Counted from the first letter of the stretch, positions 1 to 10,762 are shown. The stretch is 64,000 bases of DNA from Nymphalis io (GCF_905147045.1 NC_065917.1:4604501-4668500); one strand, 5' to 3'. Program-made: numbers and translations. Notes: generated from the letters alone by a model not told the origin.

Positions 1-169
1 TTTGATGCCTTCTCCCTCAGGAACTGTTGGTACTGGAGCGCCACAAACACTTTTCCATTACTATTACTATATTATACTGCTCTACTAGATCTCGTTCTAC
101 CAATATTTGATCCATATGCGTAATTATTACCTTCGCCCCCTTGTTTACTCATCACTTGTCATTACTATG

Positions 170-440
170 TAAGGTTTCTACAGCCGATACTGTACTGCTT
201 CCATTATGCTTCTGCACTAAAGCTGCGTCAGCTTCTGCCGCCTTCATAGTGATTGCTAACTTAAACGCCAAATCGAACGTGATATCATCTTCCGTAAAAA
301 GTCTTTGCCTTATACTTTCACTAGCTATGCCACAAACAAACTGATCTTAGATTTTCTTTTAAATGACCTGAGGGAAAACGACAGTTTGTTGAAGATGTTT
401 TTAACTCCGTAACATTATCTGCAATACTTTTATTTAGGTT
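170..440 (-). pseudogene. Gypsy-type gag fragment, copy A
   Basis: Minus-strand translation gives Ty3/Gypsy capsid text (CGIASESIRQRL, then an alanine-rich stretch with MKAAEADAALVQ). The same sequence recurs at about 37236-37480, where the reading frame is better kept. This copy has lost a base near 345 and several codons. Gag would package element RNA. Only the C-terminal part of the capsid is left, with no zinc knuckle, LTR or pol beside it. Confidence 0.7.
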
Positions 441-639
441 TAAAGATTATTTATTCCCATAAAGACAATTACATCACTTACATGAGAACACAATTGAAGA
501 AAAAATACAAACAATTAACGGACATTCGTTGTCGTACTTACATTTTTCAACGGAGAAAATAACAGACAAATCATCAAACACAATTTGAAATAACACACAA
601 AACATCATCACGATTTGAAAACCACTCTTATTCTATTCT

Positions 640-960
640 ACATACTCAAACAGGTATTTTTGTAATAATATAATGAGACAGTCGCTATTTGAATATATCG
701 AACGAGTCAATATTTTTAATGTCTGAGGGTATCTTGTTATAAAGACGCGCACCGTCATAAGTTACTGCGGTTTGACCGAACTTGGTACGAGTTTCAGGCA
801 AAACAATGAGACTCGCGCGTCGAGTGCAGGGGCGCCCATATTTTTTGCTGCTATTAAGTTGTAGTTCGGTATGCACATTTTTATTAAAAGTTTTACGTAT
901 GATAGTGCAGGTGCAGTAATTATATTATGCTCATTATTTTTTCCTCATTACTCTAAGATT
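640..960 (-). pseudogene. Non-LTR retrotransposon RT, C-terminal end
   Basis: A 63-residue minus-strand reading (685-876) contains RTKFGQTAVTYDGARLYNKI, the block near the C-terminus of Jockey/CR1-like LINE reverse transcriptases (pattern R.fG...y.g..lwN.lP). The RT core is absent, so this is a 5'-truncated remnant. The clade cannot be fixed from so short a piece. Confidence 0.6.
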
Positions 961-1075
961 TTAATAGCGTTATTATAACTTTCAGCATCGGAATGATCCA
1001 GGTTGCCAGTTACGCCTTTAATATATGATCCTAGCTCATCAATTAATTCTATTTTTAGAGGAAAAGATAGTTCAA

Positions 1076-1925
1076 ATTATTGACCAAGTACTACTAGTTG
1101 CTTTTGCGTCTGACAAAAGCAAAAAATTAAAAAAATTAACACCGCAGCCAGTTGAGGAATATTATCGCTAGTTCGATTATATTACTCTAAATAATCGATT
1201 TTTCGACTAATCGATTTCAAATCAACATGCCAACCCCTGGGCGCAGCTTAGTGCCGAGTTTGATCGCTTCTCGCTCATGAACCTTTGGTCCTGGTATGTT
1301 GCCTACACAAATCCCGGCGTAGCATACACTGATTTGCGGAAACATTTTCTTTTTTACAATTTGTCTGGAATTCAATTTTTAGTGATTTTTTTTCCCTGTC
1401 CCCCATTATAATTCCCATCTTGAGGAAATGTTACGTTACTGAGTTATTGGCAAAAACATATCTTATAATTCTAACCTCAAAATTAGGTTGTTTATCAATA
1501 ATTTCGAAACTCAGTGACCGTCAGCGCTACGGGATGTGTAGCACTCCCTTCGCGTCTTCGGTTTCTTAAAAAACACTATGGGTAAGGCTGACAAGGTCAA
1601 TGTTAATCTCTGTCCCGTCGGAAACTGGTTCTTATTCCACAGGTTAGAGGTGTGTTTTTTAAAATTGGTCTGGAATTAAATTTTTAGCGATTTGTTTTCG
1701 TGGAGTCGATTTTGTGTTATTGAGAGGCGAGTACTGCGTACATTTTTGTGAGGAATAGCCTCAGACAGGAAAAATATATAACATATATTTGCCATGGGTA
1801 GCCAAGTCTTGTAGACGAGATTGCTTTCGGAGTTGTGCTCCACATAATCTTGGATGACTTTCGAGAACTTTGTATTCATAATATTTCTAATAGAAAACAA
1901 TAATCAATGCATACACTTACAGCCT
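1076..1925 (-). repeat. Dispersed repeat family A, copy 1
   Basis: Long match to 6825-7290, 3025-3520, 55005-55450 and 56400-56620, sharing phrases such as gcttctcgctcatgaacctt and ttgccatgggtagccaa. On the minus strand the part at 1240-1360 corresponds to the start of the membrane-protein ORF at 6407-6928, so the family includes the 5' end of that gene. No long ORF survives here. Confidence 0.75.
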
Positions 1926-2034
1926 CGGCACACCTTAACCTTTTTTTGTTATCGCTGGAAAAATGCGTTAAGCGTTTCCCCCACAGCGGTACTCTTTCCA
2001 TCTTAACGAGGAGCGCCACGGGATACCTTTTTAT

Positions 2035-2325
2035 ATATATCATATCATCTGCAAACTGCTAACACGTGCAATATTCAAGTTACTCATGTCGTTAACATAA
2101 GATAAAAAATACAATGTGCCTAAGACTGAGCTCTGCACACCTTCACTGGCAATAAGGGGGTCACTGTTCTCATTGCATATGTTTACAGTATATGTATAAT
2201 TTCGGAGATAGGTGGCACACCAAGCAAGTTATGGCTTTTGTATTCCACAAGCAACTAAATTGTTTTGTAGCTGGACATGATTTAGGGTGTCAAAGGCTTG
2301 TGAGGAATCAATGAAAGTGCTAATA
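2035..2325 (-). pseudogene. LINE reverse transcriptase fragment
   Basis: Minus-strand reading resembles the middle of a Jockey-type RT: a D-S-S-Q-A-F-D-T-L-N-H block (motif A, first catalytic Asp), then a degenerate GVPQGSVLGP-like block and FLSYVNDM. Motif C (YADD) is missing. Stops and a damaged motif B show it is dead. The 100-residue minus-strand reading next to it (2320-2622) is not recognisable. Confidence 0.6.
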
Positions 2326-2629
2326 GTTGTTTTTTTTTATTAAGGTAACTATAGACTTCATCAGTAAATTTGGAAAGAAGGTTGGTTGTTCCTTTTCATC
2401 TTTGGAATCCATACTATTTATTTTTGACTTGTTTTTTATGTTATTCTGCATCGATTCACAGAAATAACAGTTTATAATATTGTAAACTAATTGCTTTGGT
2501 TGTTTCAACTTAGTAACCATGTGGGTACATTTTAACGAAGCTAATTGAAGAAAATAGTATTGTTGTGGTATTGTTGTATTAATGTTAACAATTTGGGAAT
2601 ATTTGCAAAATTTTCTCTTCATAGTTTTT

Positions 2630-3015
2630 TGTTTTTTTTTACGTCCACAGGCAATTTATTTTACTAAGGGAACAAGATTTTTGACGCACTGAGCGCTACA
2701 GTAGTTACTAGATGGTTACAATATTTGCTTACAATATCTAATTCATCTCGTGCTTAACGGTAAAGGAAAACATCGTGAGGAAACCTGCATGTGTCTCATT
2801 TCATTGAAATTCTGCCACATGTGTATTCTACCAACCCGCATTGGAGCAGCGTGGTGGAATAAGTTCCACAACCTTCTCCTCAAAAGGGAGAGGAGGCCTT
2901 AGCCCAGCAGTGGGACATTAACAGGCTGTTACTATACTATTACTATACTATCTTAACTACTGTAACGCCACCGCAGCAGCCGGTCTTCTTTTCCTCCGAA
3001 GGTCTTCATTTGGAG
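2630..3015. repeat. Lepidopteran SINE/LINE tail repeat
   Basis: Contains the lepidopteran retroelement tail with ccttagcccagcagtggg, followed by an imperfect cta/tta repeat. The flanking block (poly-T, ggaacaa, ttttgacgcactgagcgc, and the ggtcttctttTcctccgaag stretch) recurs at 14107-14340. No coding potential seen. Confidence 0.7.
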
Positions 3016-3525
3016 TGTGACCCGTACTGACTTTGATCGCTTCTCTCTTGAGAACCTTTATTTCTGGAACGTTGCCCACACAAATCCCGAACATAGCATA
3101 GCACACATTGATAATTCGCGGAAACTAGTTTTTTTACAATTGGTCTGGAATTCACTTTTTAGTATTTTTAGTGTCGTGGAGTCGATTTTGTGTTAGTGAG
3201 AGGCGAGTACTGCGTACATTTTTGTGAGGCTATTTTACAGACAGGAAAAATATATAACAAATATTTGCCATGGGTAGCCAAGTCTTGTAGACGAGATTGC
3301 TTTCGGAGTTGTGCTCCAGATAATCTTGGATGACTTTCGAGAACTTTGAATTCATAATATTTCTAACAGAAAACAATAATCAATGCACACACTTACAGCC
3401 TCGGCTTACCTCGGCCATCCTATGGGTGTCCCTTACGACACCCATGGGATGAGATTAGGGGAGTACAATTATAAGCTGGTACTCCACAGCAACATTCGTT
3501 TCAGCAACAAATTAGTTGACTAGGT
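3016..3525 (-). repeat. Dispersed repeat family A, copy 2
   Basis: Same family as 1076-1925, internally deleted. Its right end carries an inverted repeat at 3421-3446 (ATGGGTGTC / GACACCCAT around ccttac) that is also present in the partial copy at 46235-46360. Nothing is coded in this copy. Confidence 0.7.
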
Positions 3526-3649
3526 AAATGATGTAAACTTGGGACAAAAATAAATATGAACAGTTTGCCTATCTTGGTATTTCCGGAGTATTTAAAAATG
3601 GAATCATACTTATTTACAACGATTGTCAATTAAACTACCTATTTACATA

Positions 3650-4245
3650 TATAACTACACTAACCTTAACAAATGTTCAAAGTGAGCTCCTGCTCGTGTG
3701 GTACACAGTTCGGCACGTTTACGTATATTGTCTTTCACACGATTTAACACGAATGGGTCACTTTTAACAGTTTCGAAAGCACTGATGATTTTTAATTTCA
3801 TCTCCTCTCTGTTTGCATACTCTGTAACATACGCGAGACGTTTTACCTCTCCCCATAAATAAAAATCCAGTGGCTGGCCATGACACAGGCCCTCCAGCCC
3901 TATCCAGCGATCTCTCAACGTATTATTTAAGTACTCACATACTTGCGTCTGATAGTACGCGGGTGCTCCGTCGTGTTGATAAAATAAGTTGTGATGATTA
4001 CTCAGTCTATCAGCTTCATTTATGTCAGCTTCATTTATAATTTAGTACATCATCGAGCGTGCCGTTCACCGCACTATTTAAAATGTCCAAGTATGACACA
4101 CCATTGAGTCCTCCTTCGATGAAATACGGCCCTAACAGACGGTTAATTAAAACACCAGCCCACACGTTAACACTAAACGTGTGTTGATAAGCGTCCTGTC
4201 GCGTAACGTATGGATTGGAATGACTCGACCAATGCTCATTGTGTA
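3650..4245 (-). pseudogene. Mariner-like transposase, C-terminal half (split gene)
   Basis: Minus-strand translation follows Tc1/mariner order: HNEHW, then WAGVLINRLLGPYF, QHDGAPAY, LDFYLWGEVK, and a C-terminal AHFEHLL block. These are the middle and last thirds of a DDE/D transposase that cuts and pastes at TA. The upstream third is 8.8 kb away at 13077-13260. Joined across the TA at 4244-4245 and 13077-13078, the reading frame is continuous (GVFN then VHNEHW). Internal stops near 4030-4050 make it a pseudogene. Confidence 0.8.
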
Positions 4246-4414
4246 CCGTAAAACGGGGTTAATAGACACAATTTTGAACTTAATCTCCATTTTGTAAATG
4301 TCTTCAATAGACACATGGGTTTAAAACTGTCACGTGTCATAGGTACCTATACATCGTCACTCTTTAAATCTTTCAAAATATCATTATAGTTCTTGTAATA
4401 ATATGATGGTTGCC

Positions 4415-4767
4415 GTGTTTGGATAGTTTGTAAACTGCTTGGACCAGGGCGATCAATATTATCAGTTGTATCCTCTAAAATTTTAAGATGCGAATTTATA
4501 TTTATTTTTTTTGCACTTATTCAAAGTAGCTTTTTTCATCGTAGTAATATCTATCTTTTCATTAGAAAAAATTTTCAGTTTACGTTCATTTTTTGTTTAT
4601 ACGTCATTTCTGCTCCAGTATCATTTTGCATCTCGTTTATTTGTATGTCATGTATAACAATTTCATTTTCACATAATAACATGTCTTCCAAAATGATGGG
4701 CATTGATTGTATGTAATTGTTTGCTATAAAATCAAAATCATTTATTGTGTCAAGTTGTATTTTTTCA
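4415..4767 (-). repeat. Direct duplication, left copy (pogo-like 3' tail)
   Basis: Near-identical to 10413-10762, apart from a few small indels and substitutions. It is the transposase-distal tail of the pogo-like element, with decayed lysine-rich C-terminal coding on the minus strand. Both copies share the same two end points, so the 5.6-kb block between them sits inside a tandem-like duplication. Confidence 0.8.
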
Positions 4768-5358
4768 CTGTCACTTTCTTGCAGGTTGCAGACACATGCG
4801 CGTTGAATGTGAGTTTGGAGTCTATGATGAGGCCCAGCATTTTGATCTCGGTTACTAGACTCAGCTGGGTGCTGCACATATCACATATATAATCACAGGG
4901 GCATCTTATTTGAATTTCTTTGTGATCACCATTGCGTTGGTTTTATGCGGTGCGAAACTCAACTTGTTTTCTATGCCCCATTCTTGTACGGCCGCTAGGG
5001 TGGTTTCCTATGTAGTTGTAACCCGCTGGTTTGATGGTTGGAGAATGCGAGTACATCGTCATCCGCAAATGCCTTACAATAAGCTCCCATGGATGTCATT
5101 TTTTGTAAGAGCGAGTCCAGGATGAGCTTCCAGAAGGTTGGTCCGCCGATAGAACCCTGGACACAACCCTTCGTGGTTCCCTTCTCACTGGTCGCTCTGG
5201 CGTAGTTTACTACGATCCTCCGGTCTTGTAAGTATGAGGCTACCAAGGCGTATAGGTTCCGCGGGCAATGTTTTTATGTCATCGGCTTTTTAAGGGCTGG
5301 CCACCATGCATTATCGAAGGCGCCCTCTATATCAAGCGATACTAGAAGTACGATTTTT
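4768..5358 (-). pseudogene. R1-clade LINE RT fragment (C-terminal half of RT)
   Basis: Minus-strand reading has SLDIEGAFDNAWWPALKK, then V.SYLQDRRI, TTKGCVQGSIGGPTFW and AFADDDVL. These are motifs A, B and C of R1-clade (R1/TRAS/SART) reverse transcriptase, followed by VTEIKMLGLIIDSKLTFNAH. Several frame changes are needed. Its upstream RT half is at 7713-8205; the intervening DNA is an insertion flanked by a 27-bp repeat of R1 sequence. Confidence 0.75.
5332..5358. repeat. 27-bp direct repeat, left (target-site-duplication-like)
   Basis: The stretch starting tcaagcgata and ending acgattttt here matches 7713-7739 with one mismatch. Both lie within R1-clade RT coding sequence at the same codon position, so this looks like a target-site duplication around the insert at 5359-7712. 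Confidence 0.7.
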
Positions 5359-5439
5359 GGAATGGAATGGAATGGAATGGAAGAAATAGAAATTGAATCA
5401 TAAGTTGACTTAGAGCAGCTCAATAACAGATTAGTCTCG

Positions 5440-5530
5440 TCCTGATTTTGTGTATGCCATGAAAATTTTCGAAGAAAATGATCCTAATTTTGAGAGAAGT
5501 TTCAACGTTAATAATGAAATTTCTTAAATA
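5440..5530 (+). pseudogene. Tigger-like transposase C-terminal scrap
   Basis: Plus-strand reading MKIFEENDPNFERSF matches the minus-strand reading at about 13940-13985, which is the C-terminal region of the Tigger-like transposase spread over 13819-16330. Only about 25 codons remain. It sits just after a (ggaat)n stretch at 5359-5378. Confidence 0.55.
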
Positions 5531-5890
5531 AAGCAAACTTAAATACGTTATTTACAAACATTATAATTTAAATGTAATCACCTTATAGTAATTTGTAATG
5601 ACCCCAAGCCAATGTATCAATATCATTTGCTTGAATACATCGCTTTGTATAATTGTATGATAAACACATCTTGTTTATTTTGTGTGTGAATATAGTATGT
5701 TTCAATGACTTAAATCTAAGCATACTACAAAATTGTACATTTTTATCGATTAAACATGTCTTAAAAATTTTCCATTCCATTTCTATTTTAAAGTCTTTGT
5801 TGTGACACTTTTGTTTACCCCTTTAGCTTTTGCAGTAAATTTATCTTCTACTTCGAATGCATACATGTTTGAACGTAATCCTACAAATTC
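5530..5890 (-). pseudogene. Probable Polinton/Maverick DNA polymerase B C-terminus
   Basis: Minus-strand reading includes GLRSNMYAFEVEDKF, AKGVNKSV, then RFKSLKHTIFTHKINKM and a terminal DIDTLAWGHYKLL. This resembles the last 100 or so residues of protein-primed type-B polymerases of Polintons (GLRSK.Y, AKGV, TLA.GHY). One frame change lies near 5785. The polymerase replicates the element; the catalytic palm is missing. Assignment is from motif memory, so moderate. Confidence 0.55.
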
Positions 5891-5894
5891 TCTA

Positions 5895-6125
5895 AATATT
5901 TTTCAATAGCTTTTATCTTGTCGGGATTTGGTTTGATACCGTCCTTACTAATTATGTAGCCAAGATATGCGGTTTCTAGCTTAAGGAACTCCGACTTATC
6001 CATTTGTTGTTTTATAGTTAGAGACTCTAAGCCTACTGAAAACCTTTTCGAAGTTTATCATATGTTCTTGGAGCGATGTACTGAACACGATGATATCGTC
6101 AAGATAAACTAGGCATATCTCATTT
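5895..6125 (-). pseudogene. Gypsy RT fragment with YLDD box
   Basis: Minus-strand reading ICLVYLDDIIVFSTSLQEH is the catalytic motif C of Ty3/Gypsy reverse transcriptase. The following thumb region is frameshifted and interrupted by stops. It is about 75 codons, with nothing of PR, RNase H or integrase attached. Confidence 0.7.
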
Positions 6126-6200
6126 TTTTTTATAGGATGTACCGGGTCATCGATTGATGTGGATGAGGAGTGCTTATGCTGCTCGTCATTGAAGCCTAAG

Positions 6201-6928
6201 CTACTTCTGAAGTCTCTCTAGGATTAATCTATCAGCTAGGCTAGCTTCTATTCTCCTCAGTCTGAAGTGGGTCGTCACCATGTGTTTCCCTGCCAGTCCA
6301 AAAGCTACGGTGAGTACAATAATGCTACATATAGTAGCTGTCTTGAGATGTATAATGTAAGACATGAAAGGATATGTTCTGTTGATCTCTCCCTCCAACC
6401 ATGTTTCTAAAGTGCCCCTACGGGATGAGTCAAATCAGCATAGGAAAATTCTCGAGGCCGAGCCTCCATCAATGATGAGCTAGAGGATGCCCAAGAAGAG
6501 GCCTTTATTTCAATTTTGTCAAATAGCGGTCCTGTTTCCATGCTAATTAGCGGCTGCCTTACCACATATGACTCATTTCCTAATCTCTGATGAAGACCAA
6601 CAAGCTCATCATTGTGTACAAAATAGTGAACACCGCACGGACCCGCAGAACTCTTTTCATAAACTCTGTTATTTTGTGGATCCAAATATCCCTGCTTAGG
6701 TCCTCCTGCTATGGAGTAGCTTATCGGGATATAGGCAGTGCACCCGGTTTGATTTCTATAACCCCATTTGTCAACCACTATACACGGCCATACCATAAGA
6801 TATCCTGATAAGTATTGTGCTTTGTATTTAATGCCGAGTTTGATCGCTTCTCGCTCATGAACCTTTGGTCCTGGAATGTTGCCTATACAAAACCCGGCGT
6901 AGCACACACTGATAATTCGCGGAAACAT
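6201..6928 (-). pseudogene. Membrane/secreted protein relic, unknown origin
   Basis: Two abutting minus-strand readings, 173 codons (6407-6928) and 65 codons (6201-6398), look like one frameshifted gene. The first begins MFPRIISVCYAGFCIGNI, signal-peptide-like, and has Cys residues and NQT/NES glycosylation sequons. The second carries a hydrophobic segment ATICSIIVLTVAFGLAG followed by a basic tail, as in a type I membrane protein. Its 5' end is part of repeat family A. A viral or retroelement envelope-like glycoprotein is possible, but I cannot place it in a family. Confidence 0.45.
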
Positions 6929-7290
6929 TTTCTTTTTTACAATTTGAATTCAATTTTTAAGGATTTTTTCCCTGTCCCCCAGTATAATTCCCATCTTGAG
7001 GAAATGTTCCGTTACTGAGATATTGGCAAAAACATATTTATATATAATTCTAACCTCAAAATTAGGTTGTTTATCAACAATTTCGAAACTCAGTGACCGT
7101 CAGCGCTACGGGATGTCTAGCACCCCCTTCGCGCCTTCGGTTTCTTAAAAAACACTACTTAAGACCCACAAGATCAATGTTAATCTCTGCCCCGTCGGAA
7201 ACTGGTTTTTATTCCAAAGGGTAGAGGTGTGTTTTTTAAAATTGGTCTGGAATTAAATTTTTAGCGATTTTTTTTCGTGGAGTCAAAATA
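6825..7290 (-). repeat. Dispersed repeat family A, copy 3
   Basis: About the same length and order as 1076-1700, beginning in the first codons of the membrane-protein relic and running upstream of it. It suggests the family is the 5' part of one mobile unit that carries that gene. Confidence 0.7.
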
Positions 7291-7706
7291 CCGGATCCAA
7301 ATTTTTATAAGACTGATTCGAGGTCAGCTTCCATCCAGATTGTCTGTAATTAGCACTGTCTGTCTTCGAACCAAAGATGGGCCTAAATGGATGACGATAA
7401 AATTAAATAATTGTCACCGCTTATTAAATGTTTTGACTCAACAGCTAGGAGCGTCAGAGCGTCGTGTACTCTTCTCCCAGAATAAAAAAGTAATAGAGTT
7501 GCTGTGTGTCTACAAGTAGCAAAGATACTATTTTCTTCAACTGAATATGAGGCTAAGAACGATACCAGTTTGTCTATGTTCCAAACTTCTGGTTTCTTAT
7601 TTATTGGTTTTTTAAGTGCAATTGATTTTAATATGTGGTTCACCAACACATTCGAATTTAATTTATCAGAATTTTCTGTACTACATAAATTGGATACCAC
7701 AGACAC
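7283..7706 (-). pseudogene. Tyrosine recombinase fragment (Crypton/DIRS-like)
   Basis: Minus-strand reading has NHILKSIALKKPINKKPEVWNI, then FATCRHTATLLLFYSGRRVHD, matching the start of tyrosine-recombinase catalytic domains of eukaryotic mobile elements, where SGRRVHDLTLL contains the first catalytic Arg. The frame shifts at about 7383 and continues as SKTDSANYRQSGWKL. The H-x-x-R and Tyr boxes are not present. Crypton versus DIRS cannot be separated here. Confidence 0.6.
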
Positions 7707-7712
7707 TCTAAC

Positions 7713-8205
7713 TCAAGCGATACCAGAAGTACGATTTTTTTTATTTAACTTCCTCCTGGATATTTCAGATTAGGTCGTAGAGAGGGTCTTCCGTTTCACG
7801 TTGTGGCATTAAACCATACTGGCTCGGGTGTAAAGACGAGAGTAGGTGCCATTGGATCCTACCCACCATAAGTTTCTCTACAATCTTGCCGAGAACTGAC
7901 AACAGTCTGATCGGCCTGTAAGATTTTGGTGGGCGTAGTCATCTTTGCCGGGTTTTCGGAGGGTGCACACGTGGGCGACCTTTCACTGCTTGGGGAATAT
8001 TTGCTAGCGCCAGAAATACCTCCCCGTCACAGTTAATGACCGCAGTGCATATATCGGCCGTCAGGCCATCCGGGCCTGGAGCTTTCTTCGGGTTAAGGCC
8101 AGATAGTACCATCTCCAGCTCCGCGGTGGTGAATGGTGGATCGTCGGCCAACAGACCTTGAATCTCCTCAGGAGTTTTGTTCTCAGTGGTCGTTCTGATG
8201 GACCT
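7713..8205 (-). pseudogene. R1-clade LINE RT fragment (N-terminal half of RT)
   Basis: Minus-strand reading DDPPFTTAELEMVLSGLNPK, then KAPGPDGLTADIC and (after a frame change) SYRPIRLLSVLGKIVEKLM, the fingers region of R1-clade RT. It continues, after the 5359-7712 insertion, at 5358-4768. The first 27 bases (7713-7739) duplicate 5332-5358. Confidence 0.8.
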
Positions 8206-8209
8206 CTGT

Positions 8210-8306
8210 TTTTGAGTTTTAAAATAAGTAAAGCCTTATAAGCCCAATTATTGTTAAAACAGTACTGTTTCACTTCAGGTATAAAATGCTTAGTAAACCA
8301 TTAATT
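8210..8306 (-). pseudogene. Tigger-like transposase scrap
   Basis: About 95 bp match 15412-15505, the part of the Tigger-like transposase that reads KQYCLNNNLAYKALLIL upstream of the second catalytic Asp. Abutted on the left by R1-clade sequence and on the right by the family at 24870-25692, so it is a mosaic junction. Confidence 0.65.
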
Positions 8307-8590
8307 AAGCCTGGAACTCTAGGAATGCATTCACTGCGTGGTCTCGCGGGTTTGACGCCGATCTTCGCTTAAGTGGTGTGATTTGTCCCCAGTCAGTCCT
8401 CGTCGAACCGGTGCGAGACGTTTTGGGTTTTCCTTGGTCTTCTGACCTTAGGAATTCCCTTATCGCCGTCGCCTGTCGGTCCGCAGAGGTCGACGATACT
8501 GGGAAAATTTGGCGCGATTTAGACTCCTTGTTTTGTTTGTAGCGAACTGCTATGTCACCTTCTCACGTATAACTATATAAATTTTTGTAC
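8307..8590 (-). repeat. Fragment of the unknown ORF family seen at 24870-25692
   Basis: About 275 bp closely matching 25168-25440, including gaaccggtgcgagacgtttt. The coding strand is minus in both. This third fragment, outside the palindrome, shows the family is dispersed and not unique to the arms. Confidence 0.7.
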
Positions 8591-8730
8591 TGGCAATAAC
8601 TATAAGTTAATATAATGTTAATTTTATTAATAAATAATTTTTTCGTTGTCTGGGAATGATGCGTGAACAATTATTACTATTTTGATTTAATAACAAAAAT
8701 TATTAGTGACAGTGATTTTTAGTATGATCT

Positions 8731-9521
8731 AAAGGCATTACTTACTAAGCGTTCTTCTATAAAAGGTCGTATTACTAAATTTAAAAATTATATTGATACT
8801 ATTTCAATAAAGGAGGATTTCTCTCCAATTCAATTATCGGAGTTATCAATTAAATTAGAAAAAAAATCGTTTATTAGCTATTCAATACGAAGAGTTGCAA
8901 GATTCAATTGATGTTTTAAATTCAGATAATTTGGCATTGGAAAGAAATGAGCGAGATGCTATTGACCAAGATTGTGCGACATGTATTGCGATTGCTCAAA
9001 CTATTAATACTGATTCTGACGGTCACAAAAACGAGCAAAATACCTCTTCCTTGTTTCGATGTCATCACGATCGTTTTGAAACAGAATATAAATTACCGCA
9101 ATTACAAATTAATAAGTTCGATGGTGCCTACTTTCGATGGCTGGAGTTTCGTGACAATTTCTTATCAGTTGTACACAATAACGATCGCATTATGCCTATT
9201 CATAAATTTCATTATGTGACATCATATTTAGGTGATGCCGCACGCATTATTTCAAATATTGAGGTTTCCGAGGCTAACTATGATGATGCGTGGCGCTTGC
9301 TATGTGAGATATATGACAATAAACGACAGCTAATAAATCATAATTTAAATGTTCTTTTTAAAATTGATCAGTTGAGTCGCGAGTCTGATCGATCCCTACG
9401 TTTTCTTGTGGACCATGTTACAAATAACTTGCGCGCTTTGTGTAATCTTGGTCAGCCTACTCAGCACTGGGATATATTAATAATACATATAGTGTCATCT
9501 AAACTAGACCGTATACTTTAA
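8731..9521 (+). pseudogene. gag: BEL/Pao gag (DUF1759-type), copy 1
   Basis: Reading starts around DLKALLTKRSSIKGRITKF, shifts frame near 8860, and runs through KLPQLQINKFDGAYFRWLEF, the conserved start of the BEL/Pao Gag core, to IHIVSSKLDR. Gag would form the particle. A stop at TAACTAGG right after LDR(I/V)L is shared with the copy at 53693-54322, so both descend from an already broken source. Downstream sequence to 10412 holds the zinc knuckles and protease of the same element. Confidence 0.85.
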
Positions 9522-9549
9522 CTAGGTAGGAGGTACCTACGCTAGCTCA

Positions 9550-10412
9550 ATTTAATAAATTCTTAACAAATCGTGCTGATATACTAAAAACGTTACATCG
9601 TAATAAAATAGATAGACTAAAGGCGTCAGGTAGCTCTTCACGACCTACAGGCCCTAATTTTAAAAGTGAATGAGCACATACGAAATCTTTTACATCTTTG
9701 CAAAATAATTGTAACAATTTAAAGTCTTGCGTTATTTGCAACGGAGATCACAAAATATATGAATATGACGAAAGAATTTTGATGAAAAGGTTTCTGATGT
9801 TCAAAGATTAAAACTATGCATGAATTGTTTAAGGGGGGGACATCAAACTTATAATTTTAAGCTAGGCCCTTATCGTACTTGTAAGAAAACTACGTCTACA
9901 AATACTATAGCAAACTTCTCAATGCAGCCAACAAATCAGGCTATACTATCTACTGCATTGATTAAAGTACGCAATCCGAAAACAAATAAATCGTTTCAAG
10001 TTCGTGCATTACTTGATTGCGAAAGTCAATCATCATTTATCAGCAAACAATTAAAAGAATATTTAAGTCTCGAATCAAGCCAAATAAATAAAGTTAGCGT
10101 TATAGGTATTGGCAACAACTCGTCTAACCACATAACAGAGAGTTGCATTGCTCAACTTAGTTCAATACACGAAAAATATTATTTAACGCTAGCTTGTTTT
10201 GTGCTTAAAGAGTTAACAGGTTCGATTCCCCGTTCTTCTATTAACTTAGATAATTTAAAACTACCAAATAATTTAAAACTTGCCGATCCCAAATTTAAAA
10301 TTCCATCGTCCATCGATGGACTCATTGGTGCAGACTTATTTTGGGATGTTCTAGGTAACGCCGAGCAGTCATTGGGTCCAGGTCTTATTAAACTTAGAAC
10401 TTGGCTAATTTT
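9550..10412 (+). pseudogene. pol: BEL/Pao Gag zinc knuckles and aspartyl protease (DUF1758-type)
   Basis: After frame changes the plus strand gives CVICNGDHKIYE and MNCLRGGHQTYN, degenerate CCHC knuckles, then a retropepsin-like domain (9940-10380) with ALLDCESQSSFIS and IDGLIGADLFWDVLG. The usual BEL active site ALLDSGSQSSFI is changed at two positions (S to C, G to E), so the protease should be inactive. It stops abruptly at 10412 where the duplicated pogo tail starts; RT, RNase H and integrase are absent. Confidence 0.8.
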
Positions 10413-10762
10413 GTGTTTGGATAGTTTGTAAACTGCTTTGACCAGGGCGATCAATATTATCAGTTGTATCCTCTAAAATTTTAAGATGCGAATTTATATT
10501 TATTTTTTTGCACTTATTCAAAGTAGCTTTTTTCATCGTAGTAATCTATCTTTTCATTAGAAAAAATTATCAGTTTACGTTCATTTTTTTGTTTATACGT
10601 CATTTCTGCTCCAGTATCATTTTGCATCTCGTTTTTTCTATGTCATGTATAACAATTTCATTTTCACATAATAACATGTCTTCCAAAATGATGGGCATTG
10701 ATTCTATGTAATTGTTTGCTATAAAATCAAAATCATTTATTGTGTCAAGTTGTATTTTTTCA
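10413..10762 (-). repeat. Direct duplication, right copy (pogo-like 3' tail)
   Basis: Matches 4415-4767 almost throughout. From 10763 leftover minus-strand lysine-rich coding continues into the transposase at 11108, so this is the copy joined to the intact gene order. The left copy is joined instead to the CCGTAAAA end. Confidence 0.8.

Noticed and set aside
2320..2622. 100-codon minus-strand reading
   Set aside because: Low-complexity K/N/I-rich text without similarity to the RT fragment beside it.
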